Origin: a virus | Reading direction: 5' to 3' (one strand) | IMG/VR virus record: IMGVR_UViG_3300047483_000490 | Location: 1-64,000 of that record | Length of the DNA: 64,000 nt | Shown here: in pieces, positions 49,537 to 57,936 of the stretch | Layout of the letters: the number at the start of each line of letters is the position of its first letter | Position numbering within the stretch: the first letter of the stretch is position 1 | Program-made: the position numbers and the translations under genes | The notes under the pieces: generated by a model | What the model was told of the DNA's origin: nothing | Database searches by the model: none | The model's input: the letters and a program-made list of their open reading frames with translations, nothing else

Positions 49537-50010
49537 ATGTATCAAGAAATAGAAGGTGATTTAATTGCGCTAGCAAAACAGGGCATGTTTGACGTAATTA
49601 CACATGGTTGTAATTGTATGTCAAATATGGGAGCTGGAATAGCTCCACAAATGGCAAAAGCATTTGGAGTTGACCAATATCCGCTTGAATCATTTACTCG
49701 TAAGGGTGACATTAACAAACTAGGGCAAATAGAATGGCTTATTGAAAGAGATGGAGCAATACCATTTGTTGTTAATTCATACACTCAATTTAGTTATGGT
49801 AAGAATCATGCTGATGGAGTTTCAAAACCATTAGACTACGAAGCATTGACTCTTTGTATGCGTAAAATCAATCATAGATTTAGTGGTAAGCATATTGGAT
49901 TGCCAAAGATTGGAGCAGGATTAGCAGGTGGAGATTGGAACAGAATTAAGAAGATTATTCAAACAGAGTTAAAGGACATGAAAGTGTCAGTAGTAATTTA
50001 TAAACAATAA
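49537..50010 (+). CDS. macrodomain protein (ADP-ribose phosphatase-like)
   Basis: 157 residues forming one macrodomain: GDLIALAKQGMFDVITHGCNCMSNMGAGIA (Asn motif) and IGLPKIGAGLAGGDW. Relatives hydrolyse ADP-ribose-1''-phosphate formed in tRNA splicing, or remove ADP-ribose from proteins, RNA or DNA. Phages also use them against NAD-based defences. Confidence 0.85.
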   Translation: MYQEIEGDLIALAKQGMFDVITHGCNCMSNMGAGIAPQMAKAFGVDQYPLESFTRKGDINKLGQIEWLIERDGAIPFVVNSYTQFSYGKNHADGVSKPLDYEALTLCMRKINHRFSGKHIGLPKIGAGLAGGDWNRIKKIIQTELKDMKVSVVIYKQ

Positions 50011-50012
50011 GG

Positions 50013-50168
50013 ATGAAAGCATATAAAGCAATAGCACCTTTATGGTTAGGTTTTTCTTTGGCACATTTTGGCCATATAACATTCATGACTTGGCAATTTT
50101 ATGCCATTACGGTTCCATTTTTTGTAATAGCAGTAGTAACCGGGTTTATTCAAAGAGACGAAGAATAA
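50013..50168 (+). CDS. small membrane protein, 51 aa
   Basis: Two membrane helices (about 7-22 and 27-46). Stop overlaps the next ATG. Unknown; a holin is possible. Confidence 0.5.
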   Translation: MKAYKAIAPLWLGFSLAHFGHITFMTWQFYAITVPFFVIAVVTGFIQRDEE

Positions 50169-50701
50169 TGAGTCAAACAGAATTTCACACAGGAAAACTT
50201 TATCCGGTTAAAATTGAGAAAAGTTTAGAAGAAACTTGTAGAGCTATCGCAGTTCGTAGACATATCGAATTAGGCGAAGATTGGCAAGAAGATTTTAGAG
50301 ATGCCTTTGATGAATATAAAGGTAAAATCGGAAGCGTTCAAGACGAAGAGTATTTTATTCATGGTGAGAATCTTTACAGAGTCATTGACCATGAAGAATG
50401 TTCTGATGAAGAATACTTCATGAAACTTAACAGAAATAGTGATGGAAGTCTTTCATTTATAGGACAATTCTATAATGGTGGTACTTGCTTCGCTGAAATG
50501 TTAGAAGAAGCATTAGATGAATTGAAACCAATGTATATTGAACAGATTAAAATTGAAGTTGAAAAACCATTAATTGATGAATCCATAACAATGGAAAGTG
50601 ATAGTGGCTTTAAAACATATGAAGTAACATTTATTCAGCATACATTCAAAAAGAATGGAGAATTTAAGTGGATCATGGTAACAGGAATTAGAAAAAATTA
50701 A
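50168..50701 (+). CDS. hypothetical acidic protein, 177 aa
   Basis: Start at 50168 overlaps the previous stop (TAATG); longer reading includes the previous gene in another frame. Acidic alpha/beta. Unknown. Confidence 0.6.
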   Translation: MSQTEFHTGKLYPVKIEKSLEETCRAIAVRRHIELGEDWQEDFRDAFDEYKGKIGSVQDEEYFIHGENLYRVIDHEECSDEEYFMKLNRNSDGSLSFIGQFYNGGTCFAEMLEEALDELKPMYIEQIKIEVEKPLIDESITMESDSGFKTYEVTFIQHTFKKNGEFKWIMVTGIRKN

Positions 50702-50706
50702 ATAAT

Positions 50707-51195
50707 ATGAATTGGATTAAAAGATTATTCGGAATTAAAGAAGTAGAAGAAAATGTAAATGCTTCTATTCCTTATACAGAGTTTGCGATTGCAAAACAAA
50801 AACGTATAAGAGAAATCGTAGAAGCAGAGCGCATTCGTCGCGATGAAATCTATGAACGTTCCCTTAAAAAAGCTAGAGAAGATGAATCGAGTTTCTTAAC
50901 TTCGATGGCAGCTGCTGCAGTTACAGATTCTACAGTCGTCGGAGCCTTAGTTGGTGGAGATATTTTTGGAGCAATTGTCGGAGATGCTATGAGTAAAGAT
51001 GCCTCGAATTTAAACTCAGATTCTTCAGATTCTGGATTTGATGGAGGATTTGGAGGTGGTGATTTCTCTGGTGGAGGTTCTGGCGGAAGCTGGGATGATA
51101 GCTCTTCAAGTAGTTCAGATTCATATGATTCGTCGAGTTCTTATGACTCAGGCTCTTCATATGACTCGAGTGGTTCAAGTTCAAGCGATTGGTAA
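50707..51195 (+). CDS. protein with Ser/Gly-rich low-complexity tail
   Basis: 162 residues. Helical N-terminus, Gly/Ala-rich hydrophobic centre (TVVGALVGGDIFGAIVGDA), then about 60 residues of Ser, Gly, Asp and Tyr. Resembles secreted TPM-type tails or phage low-complexity anchors. Unknown. Confidence 0.55.
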   Translation: MNWIKRLFGIKEVEENVNASIPYTEFAIAKQKRIREIVEAERIRRDEIYERSLKKAREDESSFLTSMAAAAVTDSTVVGALVGGDIFGAIVGDAMSKDASNLNSDSSDSGFDGGFGGGDFSGGGSGGSWDDSSSSSSDSYDSSSSYDSGSSYDSSGSSSSDW

Positions 51196-51197
51196 TC

Positions 51198-51440
51198 ATG
51201 AAGCTTAGAGAGAAATTTGAACCATTTACTTATTTTTGTGATGGTAACAATTCAATGGAAAGGCAATATCAAAGAGAAGATAATGCAGTAGAGTGTGAAA
51301 AAGTCGCAGATGAATTTGCAATAGGTTTTGCAGAATGGCTTCAGTCAAGTGCATCAGATACTTTAATATCAACATTTAATGGTAAATGGATTGGAATTAA
51401 AGCAGTTTTAGAAATATACAAAAAAGAAAAGGGATTATGA
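51198..51440 (+). CDS. hypothetical protein, 80 aa
   Basis: Start at ATG 51198 just after the previous stop. Charged, helical. Overlaps the next gene by 4 bp. Unknown. Confidence 0.55.
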   Translation: MKLREKFEPFTYFCDGNNSMERQYQREDNAVECEKVADEFAIGFAEWLQSSASDTLISTFNGKWIGIKAVLEIYKKEKGL

Positions 51441-51634
51441 AAAACATTCCAATTGAAACATTAAGAGAATTATTCATTAGTTATCAATCTCAGTTTTACA
51501 ATGAAAATGAAATGTATTCTTTAATTGAGCAATCAGATCAGAATAGAGCTATTATAGCAGGTGATTATGATGAACATATAATGGAAACGTTTACAATTAA
51601 AAATGGTGGTTTAACCAAAAAAGAAATAAAATGA
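51437..51634 (+). CDS. hypothetical protein, 65 aa
   Basis: ATGA overlap at both ends with its neighbours (51437 and 51631), so translationally coupled. Unknown. Confidence 0.55.
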   Translation: MKNIPIETLRELFISYQSQFYNENEMYSLIEQSDQNRAIIAGDYDEHIMETFTIKNGGLTKKEIK

Positions 51635-52088
51635 CAATCAGAGAACAAATAAACGCAGATTTTATAACTGCGATGAAAGTAAAGGATGAAACTGCAAAAT
51701 CTACGTTAAGTAGCATTAAAGCAGCAATTACAAATGCTGAAAAGAATAATGGCACATGGGTTGCAACAAACGAAGAGGTTATTAAAATCATTAATAAAGG
51801 AATCAAGCAACGTGAGGAATCTATTAAAATGTATGATTTGGCAAATAGACCTGAATTGGTTGCCAAAGAACAGGATGAAATTAGCATCTTGAAAAAATAC
51901 ATGCCTGCGCAGATGAGCGAACAAGAAATTACGTTAGCACTTAAAGAACTTCTACGGGGTTTTTGGTGACTATTAAAAATCCACAAGCTCTTGTTGGTAA
52001 AACTATTGGAGAATTCAATAAGAAATATCAAGGACGTGCAGATATCGGAACAGTTAAAATGATTGTTAACCAATTAGTAGAAATGTAA
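51631..52088 (+). CDS. yqeY: YqeY-like protein spanning a -1 frameshift
   Basis: The first frame (51631-51969) gives the YqeY N-terminal domain (LSSIKAAITNAEKNNG, ILKKYMPAQMSEQEI). The typical C-terminal end (VGKTIGEFNKKYQGRADIGT) continues in the -1 frame to TAA at 52086-52088. The join carries GGGTTTT in the correct phase for a -1 slippery heptamer (codons ggt ttt). YqeY is a GatB-related protein of unclear role in tRNA-linked metabolism. Programmed recoding or a sequence error are both possible. Confidence 0.7.
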
Positions 52089-52089
52089 T

Positions 52090-52227
52090 ATGGAAGTAAT
52101 ATTAATATCGGTTGGAGCTTTATGCATTACATTTATTTTAGTTGCTTTTAGTCACGTAAGTCATCATGAAAAAATAGATGCAACTAAATTAAAACGCTTA
52201 TACAAGCGTAAAAAAAATAAAAAATAA
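52090..52227 (+). CDS. small membrane protein, 45 aa
   Basis: N-terminal membrane helix (3-20) and a strongly basic tail (LKRLYKRKKNKK). Unknown. Confidence 0.5.
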   Translation: MEVILISVGALCITFILVAFSHVSHHEKIDATKLKRLYKRKKNKK

Positions 52228-52282
52228 TTGCTTAAATATTTTTTTATATCAAAAGTATTTTGTATATTTACAGAGTAATTAA
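52228..52282 (+). promoter_or_regulatory. phage promoter
   Basis: TTGCTTAAATATTTTTTTAT, ATCAAAAG, then TATATTTACAGAGTAATT; ATG at 52294. Confidence 0.8.
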
Positions 52283-52293
52283 AAGATAAAACT

Positions 52294-52635
52294 ATGACAA
52301 AGACACAAGCACTTAGATTAATTGAAGTAACTAGCCAAATTCAAGCAAATAATGGTACAGTATGTTATCATGATCCATTGACTAATGTAGATTACATGAG
52401 TTATGAAAGTGGTTATGTCCGTCGTAAATATTCAACACGTTCTTGGAGAACCGGTAAAAAATTATTTACAATTTATCAGTTAAATAAAACCAGAATGGTT
52501 AAACATGAATTAACTTGGTTTCCTGGTAAATTCGTAGAGTGTACAGAACGTATCTTAGAAATGGATCCAGAAAAACGCATGGATATTATTTGTCGTGCAA
52601 CTGTAAACTATCGTAAAACTTTAAGTATAAAATAA
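52294..52635 (+). CDS. hypothetical basic protein, 113 aa
   Basis: Basic, with Arg/Tyr-rich centre (RRKYSTRSWRTGKK). Could bind nucleic acid. Unknown. Confidence 0.55.
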   Translation: MTKTQALRLIEVTSQIQANNGTVCYHDPLTNVDYMSYESGYVRRKYSTRSWRTGKKLFTIYQLNKTRMVKHELTWFPGKFVECTERILEMDPEKRMDIICRATVNYRKTLSIK

Positions 52636-52636
52636 C

Positions 52637-52996
52637 ATGAAGAACATAATCCAACATGACACATTAGGTCAAATTCAAGTCTTACTTGAAATAGAAAGAG
52701 CTGAAGATTATAAAGGTACAGGTAAAAGAGTAGCTTTAGTAAAGTGTTTTATGAAGCCCGTTGAAGATCGATGGAGTGATAAATTTAAGTACTTTGAATT
52801 AAAACAATGGAGATCTGGTCAAATAAAACCAGAATACTATTTACTTTGGGGTAATACTGAAGATTTAAATCAAAGAGGTATTACACATATCAAGACTCCA
52901 TCTGGTAGAGCAGTTTCTGAAAAATCAGCTTTAAAAAGATTGCACGAAGCTCACAAAGCCATGGAATTTATAACCTTTAAAACAATTCACGATTAA
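52637..52996 (+). CDS. hypothetical protein, 119 aa
   Basis: Alpha/beta; its stop overlaps the phosphoesterase ATG by 1 bp. Unknown. Confidence 0.55.
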   Translation: MKNIIQHDTLGQIQVLLEIERAEDYKGTGKRVALVKCFMKPVEDRWSDKFKYFELKQWRSGQIKPEYYLLWGNTEDLNQRGITHIKTPSGRAVSEKSALKRLHEAHKAMEFITFKTIHD

Positions 52997-53724
52997 TGAA
53001 ACCCATTCGTATCACCTTAATTTCTGACACTCACACTAAACAATTAGAATTGTTGTTGGATGAAACAGATCTTCCGGGTGGAGATATATTAATTCATGCT
53101 GGAGACTTAATGAATTCTGGTAGAAATCCTGAAGACATTACAGAGTTTTGTAAATGGTTTAATGGATTAAATCAATATGATCATAAGATATTTATTGCAG
53201 GTAATCATGATCGTATGTTTGAGAATAAACCAGAAGAAGCCATGGAAATTGTTAATTCATATAAATGGATTACATATTTACAAGACTCTTGGACTAAAAT
53301 TGGTTTTAATGGTCAATTTAACGATGAAGAGATGGTTAAAATCTATGGTAGTCCATGGCAACCAGAATTTTATAGTTGGGCTTTTAACTTACCGAAAGGT
53401 GGTCCTGGTTTAATGTCAAAGTGGGAAGCAATACCAAAAGATACAGATATTTTAGTTACACATGGTCCACCACAAGATCATTTAGATATGAGTGGACCTC
53501 CATATAATGAACCGCATTTAGGCTGTGCCTTATTAAGAGAAAAAGTAGATGAACAACCTCCGAAAATACATGTATTCGGCCATATTCACGGAGGATACGG
53601 CTACAAATTTCACAATGGAACTCATTTCTTTAATGCTTCTATTTTAAATGAAAGATATGATTATGTCAACAAGCCAGTTACGTTTGATTGGAATCCAGAG
53701 ACAAATGAAGTTGTATTTATATAA
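52996..53724 (+). CDS. metallophosphoesterase
   Basis: 242 residues. ISDTHTK, HAGDLMNSG, AGNHDRM, THGPPQD and FGHIHGG: a complete calcineurin-like metal site. The family contains 3',5'-cyclic and other phosphodiesterases as well as phosphatases. This is a separate subfamily from 14073. Confidence 0.85.
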   Translation: MKPIRITLISDTHTKQLELLLDETDLPGGDILIHAGDLMNSGRNPEDITEFCKWFNGLNQYDHKIFIAGNHDRMFENKPEEAMEIVNSYKWITYLQDSWTKIGFNGQFNDEEMVKIYGSPWQPEFYSWAFNLPKGGPGLMSKWEAIPKDTDILVTHGPPQDHLDMSGPPYNEPHLGCALLREKVDEQPPKIHVFGHIHGGYGYKFHNGTHFFNASILNERYDYVNKPVTFDWNPETNEVVFI

Positions 53725-53751
53725 AAATGTTCGTAACTTTTAAAAATAATT

Positions 53752-53781
53752 AAGCCCAGATTTTTTAGTTTGGGCTTTTTT
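53752..53781 (+). terminator. rho-independent terminator (copy 3 of 3)
   Basis: AAGCCCAGA...TTTGGGCTT with T-run; third copy of the terminator-promoter module. Confidence 0.85.
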
Positions 53782-53812
53782 GTGTATATTTACAGAGTAA
53801 TTAAAAACAAAC
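53782..53812 (+). promoter_or_regulatory. promoter fused to terminator
   Basis: TGTATATTTACAGAGTAATT directly after the T-run; ATG at 53818. Confidence 0.7.
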
Positions 53813-53817
53813 AGAAC

Positions 53818-53940
53818 ATGAAAATATTAAAAGTTACTAGAGATTTTGTAGAAGTTCTTTGGACAGATGATAATGAAATTGAATATATTCCATATCAAGA
53901 GTTTATTAAAAAACACGGAATTGAATCTTTAAAAAAATAA
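53818..53940 (+). CDS. small protein, 40 aa
   Basis: Short alpha/beta peptide (MKILKVTRDFVEVLWTDDNEI) directly before the DNA ligase gene. Unknown. Confidence 0.55.
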   Translation: MKILKVTRDFVEVLWTDDNEIEYIPYQEFIKKHGIESLKK

Positions 53941-53945
53941 AAGTT

Positions 53946-55238
53946 ATGTACTTAGACGAAATACAAGAGTTTGTAGATGCTCAAAATTCTACCAATTCAA
54001 ACACAGACAAGTTAAATGTGTTAAAAAAATATGCAGATAATGAGTCAGTTCGAAAAGCATTAGAATACACGTACAATACGTTTAAACAGTATGGTGTAAC
54101 CTCAGAAAATTGTAAGAAGCTTAGTCATCTTTCAAGTTATGGTTATTCTTCTTTGTTTGACATATTAAATGATCTGAATTCTAGGTATCTAACTGGTCAC
54201 AATGCAATTAGTGCAGTAAATGGCTTTGTCGCTGCGAATAAGAGACACGAGGACCTTATATTCTCTATCATAGACAGAAACTTAAAGACAAGATCGACTG
54301 CGTCTATGATTAACAAAGTGATTCCTGGACTGATTCCAACATTTGATGTGGCTTTAGCTAATTCTTTTGATGAGAAAATGGCCAAAAAAGTTAACTTTAA
54401 CGAAGATAATTGGTATGTGAGTCGTAAATTAGATGGATGTCGTTGTATTTGTATCATTGATGAGAATGGTGAACCTAAATACTTTTCAAGAGCTGGAAAT
54501 GAATTTCTAACTCTTAAGAATTTAGATGCTGAGATCATTTCATTAGGTCTTAAAAACACAGTCATTGATGGTGAGATTTGTATGTTAGACGAGAATGGTA
54601 ATGAGAATTTCCAAGGTATCATTAAAGAAATCAAACGCAAAGATCACACAATCGAGAATCCTTTCTTTTACATGTTTGACATTTTGACATTAGAAGAATT
54701 TGTTAACAAAGAAGGAACTACACCATTTTCAATTAGAAATGTTCAATTAGACAATCTTTTCTTTGAAAGAGAATTTAAAAACATTGGTTATTTAGAGCAA
54801 AAATTATTAATTGACGAGAGAATGTTAACGCATTATATCGGTTTAGCTAAAGAAAATAGCTGGGAAGGTTTAATGTTGCGTAAAGATGCTGCATATCAAG
54901 GTAAACGTAGCAATGATGTTTTAAAAGTAAAACAATTCTATGACGCAGAATACGTAGTCGTTGATATTCAAAATGGACCATTTAGAGTAATTGTAGATGG
55001 TAAAGAAGTTGAAGAAGATGTAATGCGTAATGTTGTTATAGAACACAAAGGTTACAGAGTTGATGTTGGATCTGGATTTAATCTTGAACAACGAAGATTA
55101 TACAAAGAAAATCCTGAGTTGATTCTTGGTAAACAAATCACAGTTCAATACTTTGAAGAATCACACAATCAAAATGGTGGAATTAGTTTAAGATTTCCAA
55201 CGGTTAAAGCAATTTATGAAACTGAAAGAAATTTTTAA
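53946..55238 (+). CDS. ATP-dependent DNA ligase
   Basis: 430 residues. An N-terminal helical region (1-150) precedes motif I KLDGCR (Lys161), motif III DGEICML, motif IV WEGLMLR and motif V KVKQF, followed by an OB domain. Matches T4-type ATP-dependent DNA ligases with a nick-sealing role in replication and repair. Motif I KLDG favours DNA over RNA substrates. Confidence 0.9.
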   Translation: MYLDEIQEFVDAQNSTNSNTDKLNVLKKYADNESVRKALEYTYNTFKQYGVTSENCKKLSHLSSYGYSSLFDILNDLNSRYLTGHNAISAVNGFVAANKRHEDLIFSIIDRNLKTRSTASMINKVIPGLIPTFDVALANSFDEKMAKKVNFNEDNWYVSRKLDGCRCICIIDENGEPKYFSRAGNEFLTLKNLDAEIISLGLKNTVIDGEICMLDENGNENFQGIIKEIKRKDHTIENPFFYMFDILTLEEFVNKEGTTPFSIRNVQLDNLFFEREFKNIGYLEQKLLIDERMLTHYIGLAKENSWEGLMLRKDAAYQGKRSNDVLKVKQFYDAEYVVVDIQNGPFRVIVDGKEVEEDVMRNVVIEHKGYRVDVGSGFNLEQRRLYKENPELILGKQITVQYFEESHNQNGGISLRFPTVKAIYETERNF

Positions 55239-55241
55239 GCT

Positions 55242-55442
55242 ATGAAAAAAAGAAGCACATCAACCAAAGTTTGTTCAAATTGTTTAGAAGAATTTTCAGC
55301 AAATGAAATGTACACAGTAGCTAGAAAAAAGCACAGAGGTGTAGATCATGATCATGATGAATATTATTCGCCTTATTGTGAAACGTGCTTAGATGATACA
55401 GAATCGTATTTAAGAGTGATTGAAAAACCAATTCAAAAATAA
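55242..55442 (+). CDS. small zinc-binding protein, 66 aa
   Basis: Two Cys pairs (CSNC, CETC) and a His/Asp-rich loop (DHDHDEYY) suggest one zinc site. Follows the ligase by 3 bp. Unknown. Confidence 0.6.
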   Translation: MKKRSTSTKVCSNCLEEFSANEMYTVARKKHRGVDHDHDEYYSPYCETCLDDTESYLRVIEKPIQK

Positions 55443-55448
55443 ATTAAG

Positions 55449-55730
55449 ATGGAAGAACAAGGTACATTATTAGAAGAAGCAGCATTTAAATTTTCACAAG
55501 ATGCTAACTGTTTATCTGGCGAAGATGAATATGAATTTCTAGAAATAGAAGCTGTCTCAAGTTTGGGGATAGATAGAGATAATGAATGTTTCTTTATTTT
55601 AAAGACAAAGAAATGGTCAGTAGATTCAGCTGAAGATTTAGAAAAATTATTTGATAGAATCAGAGCTGTTGTAATCAAAGAAACCAAAGATGTCAAAACC
55701 CAAAATAAGCCTCGCACCACCAAAAAGTAA
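55449..55730 (+). CDS. hypothetical acidic protein, 93 aa
   Basis: Acidic; its end overlaps the next gene by 41 bp in another frame. Unknown. Confidence 0.55.
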   Translation: MEEQGTLLEEAAFKFSQDANCLSGEDEYEFLEIEAVSSLGIDRDNECFFILKTKKWSVDSAEDLEKLFDRIRAVVIKETKDVKTQNKPRTTKK

Positions 55731-56307
55731 AATAGAATTAAGAAACTATTTAAGATGGTTAAGTGAGGATTTTGAAGTTAAAATCTTAAACACAGATGAT
55801 TTAATTGAAGGCGCTTTAGTTTTATGTGGAGGCCCAGATTTAGGCGCTAATTTAAAAAGAGATGCCTTTGAAATTAAATTAATAAGTCAAGCTGTAAAAC
55901 AAAGATTGCCAATTTTAGGTGTTTGTAGAGGTATGCAGATCCTAAATTTCTTTTTAGGTGGAGATGTCAAAGACATTGATGAACTATTAGTCGAAGGACA
56001 CCAAGCTGATGATTTTAAAAGTGATGATAATCATAATAAAAAACAATCGCATTATCATTGGATTAAAGACATAGAAACCAGAGAAGTTTATATGGTTAAT
56101 TCACGTCATCATCAATATTGTTCATATCTAAGCGATGATTTAAAGGCAACGCATGTTGCATTAGATGGTTTAGTAGAAGCTTTTATTGGAAAAGAAGATA
56201 GTTATTTAGGTGTACAATGGCACCCTGAAAGAAGGGAAGGACCAATGCAAAGCTATCCAGAAATAATGCCAATCAAATGGTTGAAAAATAATTTGAAACA
56301 AAAATAA
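55690..56307 (+). CDS. class I glutamine amidotransferase-like (C26)
   Basis: 205 residues. GVCRGMQIL contains the nucleophile Cys79, and VQWHPER the His-x-Glu. It matches gamma-glutamyl hydrolase/C26 peptidases, which remove gamma-glutamyl groups. Substrate unknown; folates or spermidine-glutamate are known for the family. Confidence 0.8.
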   Translation: MSKPKISLAPPKSKIELRNYLRWLSEDFEVKILNTDDLIEGALVLCGGPDLGANLKRDAFEIKLISQAVKQRLPILGVCRGMQILNFFLGGDVKDIDELLVEGHQADDFKSDDNHNKKQSHYHWIKDIETREVYMVNSRHHQYCSYLSDDLKATHVALDGLVEAFIGKEDSYLGVQWHPERREGPMQSYPEIMPIKWLKNNLKQK

Positions 56308-56311
56308 ACTT

Positions 56312-56322
56312 AGATATATAAA
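56312..56322 (+). promoter_or_regulatory. AGATATATAAA motif
   Basis: Same AGATATATAAA word as at 11974, 38519 and 41613; candidate promoter for 56353. Confidence 0.35.
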
Positions 56323-56352
56323 TTATATTAATAACAAAAATATTTATAAACC

Positions 56353-56526
56353 ATGACAGTAGCAATCATTATTATCGCAGTAGCAGCAGTTGCATATTTT
56401 ATCTTTAAAGGTAAAAATAAAAAAGGTGGAAATAAACCAAATAGCGGAGGTTCTTCTTACGGTGGAGGTTCTTATGTTGGACCAGATCTTGGAAATTCAG
56501 GTTACGGTTCAGACACTGGACGATAA
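56353..56526 (+). CDS. small membrane protein with Gly-rich tail
   Basis: 57 residues. Membrane helix (2-18) and a Gly/Ser-rich tail (GGSSYGGGSYVG). Unknown. Confidence 0.55.
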   Translation: MTVAIIIIAVAAVAYFIFKGKNKKGGNKPNSGGSSYGGGSYVGPDLGNSGYGSDTGR

Positions 56527-56536
56527 TTAACATATT

Positions 56537-56593
56537 AGGATGCTTCCAGCAAATTTACAAAACTTTATATGGAAAAGCAAAACATAGCATCCT
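56537..56593 (+). ncRNA. CAGCAA-loop RNA element C
   Basis: AGGATGC/GCATCCT helix around TTCCAGCAA on the left and AGCAAAACATA on the right, 57 nt. A T-run follows, so it might also end transcription. Confidence 0.6.
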
Positions 56594-56668
56594 GTTTTTT
56601 AAAATTTAAGAGTATGGACGGAGCAGCAGAAATTCTAGATAGCAGAAGTCTCAGGTCCTAACTCTCTC

Positions 56669-56741
56669 GGGGCTGTGGTGAAATTGGCTATCATCACAGA
56701 TTTGCATTCTGTAGTTCTCGGATCGTAACCGGGCAGCTCCA
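56669..56741 (+). tRNA. tRNA-Cys(GCA)
   Basis: GGGGCTG/CAGCTCC, ACAGA-TTTGCAT-TCTGT, T-arm CTCGG/CCGGG. The T-loop is ATCGTAA, where other tRNAs here have TTCGAAT. A second copy of its 3' end lies at 57592. Confidence 0.88.
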
Positions 56742-56744
56742 CTA

Positions 56745-56776
56745 AAAGACTTACATTAATTTGTAAGTCTTTTTTA
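56745..56776 (+). terminator. terminator after tRNA-Cys
   Basis: AAGACTTACA/TGTAAGTCTT with loop and T-run. Confidence 0.9.
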
Positions 56777-56832
56777 TTTATATTAATAGGGCTCGATTGC
56801 TATATTCTCCACATTTAATAGATATATAGAAT

Positions 56833-57591
56833 ATGGAAGAAATAATAAAATGCGAAGAGTGCGGAGAATTATTTATAAATAAAAAGATCAAAGCTAATCA
56901 TGTACGATGGAAACACAGAGATCAAACTTTTTATAAAAATAAAGCATCTGGTATATTAAAAGAAGCTTACGCCGATAAACACGGTAAAATTATCACTGAA
57001 AATGTCATATGTTCTAATTTAAAATGTAATAAGACTTTTTCGATAGAATATAGAACTGGCAAAAAGAAAGAAAAAAACTTCTGTTCTAGATCTTGTGCTA
57101 ATTCAAGAGGATCTTTGTCTACTGAAACTAAACAAAAGATAGCAGATTCGTTAAAAAAAGAATTTAAACTTTGTACATGTAAAAATTGTAATAAGCAGTT
57201 TGAACACAGCAAAGAAAAATTATATTGTTCTAATGAATGCTATTCTAATTATAGAAAAAAAGATAGAACAGATCTTCGTAATTATAGATTAGAAGCCTCG
57301 TTTAATTTTAATATTTTTGACTATCCTGAAGAATTTGATTTAGAATTGATAAAAAAATACGGGTTTTATTCAGCTGCAAACAGAGGATGTAATTTAAATG
57401 GTATTAGCAGAGATCATGCATATAGCTGTAAAATGGGATTAATTAACAATATTGACCCAAAAATTTTAAGTCATCCTGCAAATTGTATATTAATGAGACA
57501 TAATGATAATATTTCCAAACATTCTAATTCATCTATTACAATCGAAGAATTATTAATAAAAATTGACAAATGGGATAAAAAATATAAATAA
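56833..57591 (+). CDS. HNH endonuclease inserted in tRNA-Cys
   Basis: 252 residues. Three Cys-rich fingers (CEECGELF, CSNLKCNKTF/CSRSC, CKNCNKQF/CSNEC) and a C-terminal HNH-type nuclease (GISRDHAYSCKMG...HPANCILM). It lies exactly between the tRNA-Cys and a second copy of the tRNA 3' end that begins at the base after its stop. The element therefore carries a substitute tRNA end, terminator and nuclease. Confidence 0.85.
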   Translation: MEEIIKCEECGELFINKKIKANHVRWKHRDQTFYKNKASGILKEAYADKHGKIITENVICSNLKCNKTFSIEYRTGKKKEKNFCSRSCANSRGSLSTETKQKIADSLKKEFKLCTCKNCNKQFEHSKEKLYCSNECYSNYRKKDRTDLRNYRLEASFNFNIFDYPEEFDLELIKKYGFYSAANRGCNLNGISRDHAYSCKMGLINNIDPKILSHPANCILMRHNDNISKHSNSSITIEELLIKIDKWDKKYK

Positions 57592-57613
57592 GGTTCGAAT
57601 CTGGGTAGCTCCA
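57592..57613 (+). repeat. displaced 3' end of tRNA-Cys
   Basis: GGTTCGAATCTGGGTAGCTC and the bases after it match the tRNA-Cys T-loop to discriminator at 56720-56741 with few differences, and with a normal TTCGAAT loop. It is the old 3' end separated by the HNH insertion. Confidence 0.8.
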
Positions 57614-57616
57614 CTG

Positions 57617-57650
57617 AAAAGGTTTCATTTAACGATGAAACCTTTTTTAT
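57617..57650 (+). terminator. terminator after displaced tRNA end
   Basis: AAAGGTTTCAT/ATGAAACCTTT with T-run. Probably the original terminator of tRNA-Cys. Confidence 0.9.
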
Positions 57651-57687
57651 TTAATAAGTATAATCATTAATTAAAAAATTAAACAAC

Positions 57688-57864
57688 ATGCAAAATTTAA
57701 ATCAGATCGAAGAGATTCTTAACTCAATCAAAGAAGACGCAACTAAATTTTTCGAAAAAGGAAACAAAGCAGCTGGAACTAGAGTTCGTAAAGCAATGCA
57801 AGAAATCAAAGCATTAGCGCAAGCAGTTCGTACTGAAGTTTCAGAGAAAAACAAAGAAGCTTAA
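57688..57864 (+). CDS. histone H1-like (Hc1-type) protein
   Basis: 58 residues. EKGNKAAGTRVRKAMQEIKALA matches the short histone H1-like proteins of Bacteroidota. It may compact phage or host DNA. Length fits. Confidence 0.75.
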   Translation: MQNLNQIEEILNSIKEDATKFFEKGNKAAGTRVRKAMQEIKALAQAVRTEVSEKNKEA

Positions 57865-57936
57865 TTTTTTTTGAAACAAACACTCTTTATTGAGTATAAA
57901 CTTTACAATTAAATTTTAAAACTAAACAAACACAAA

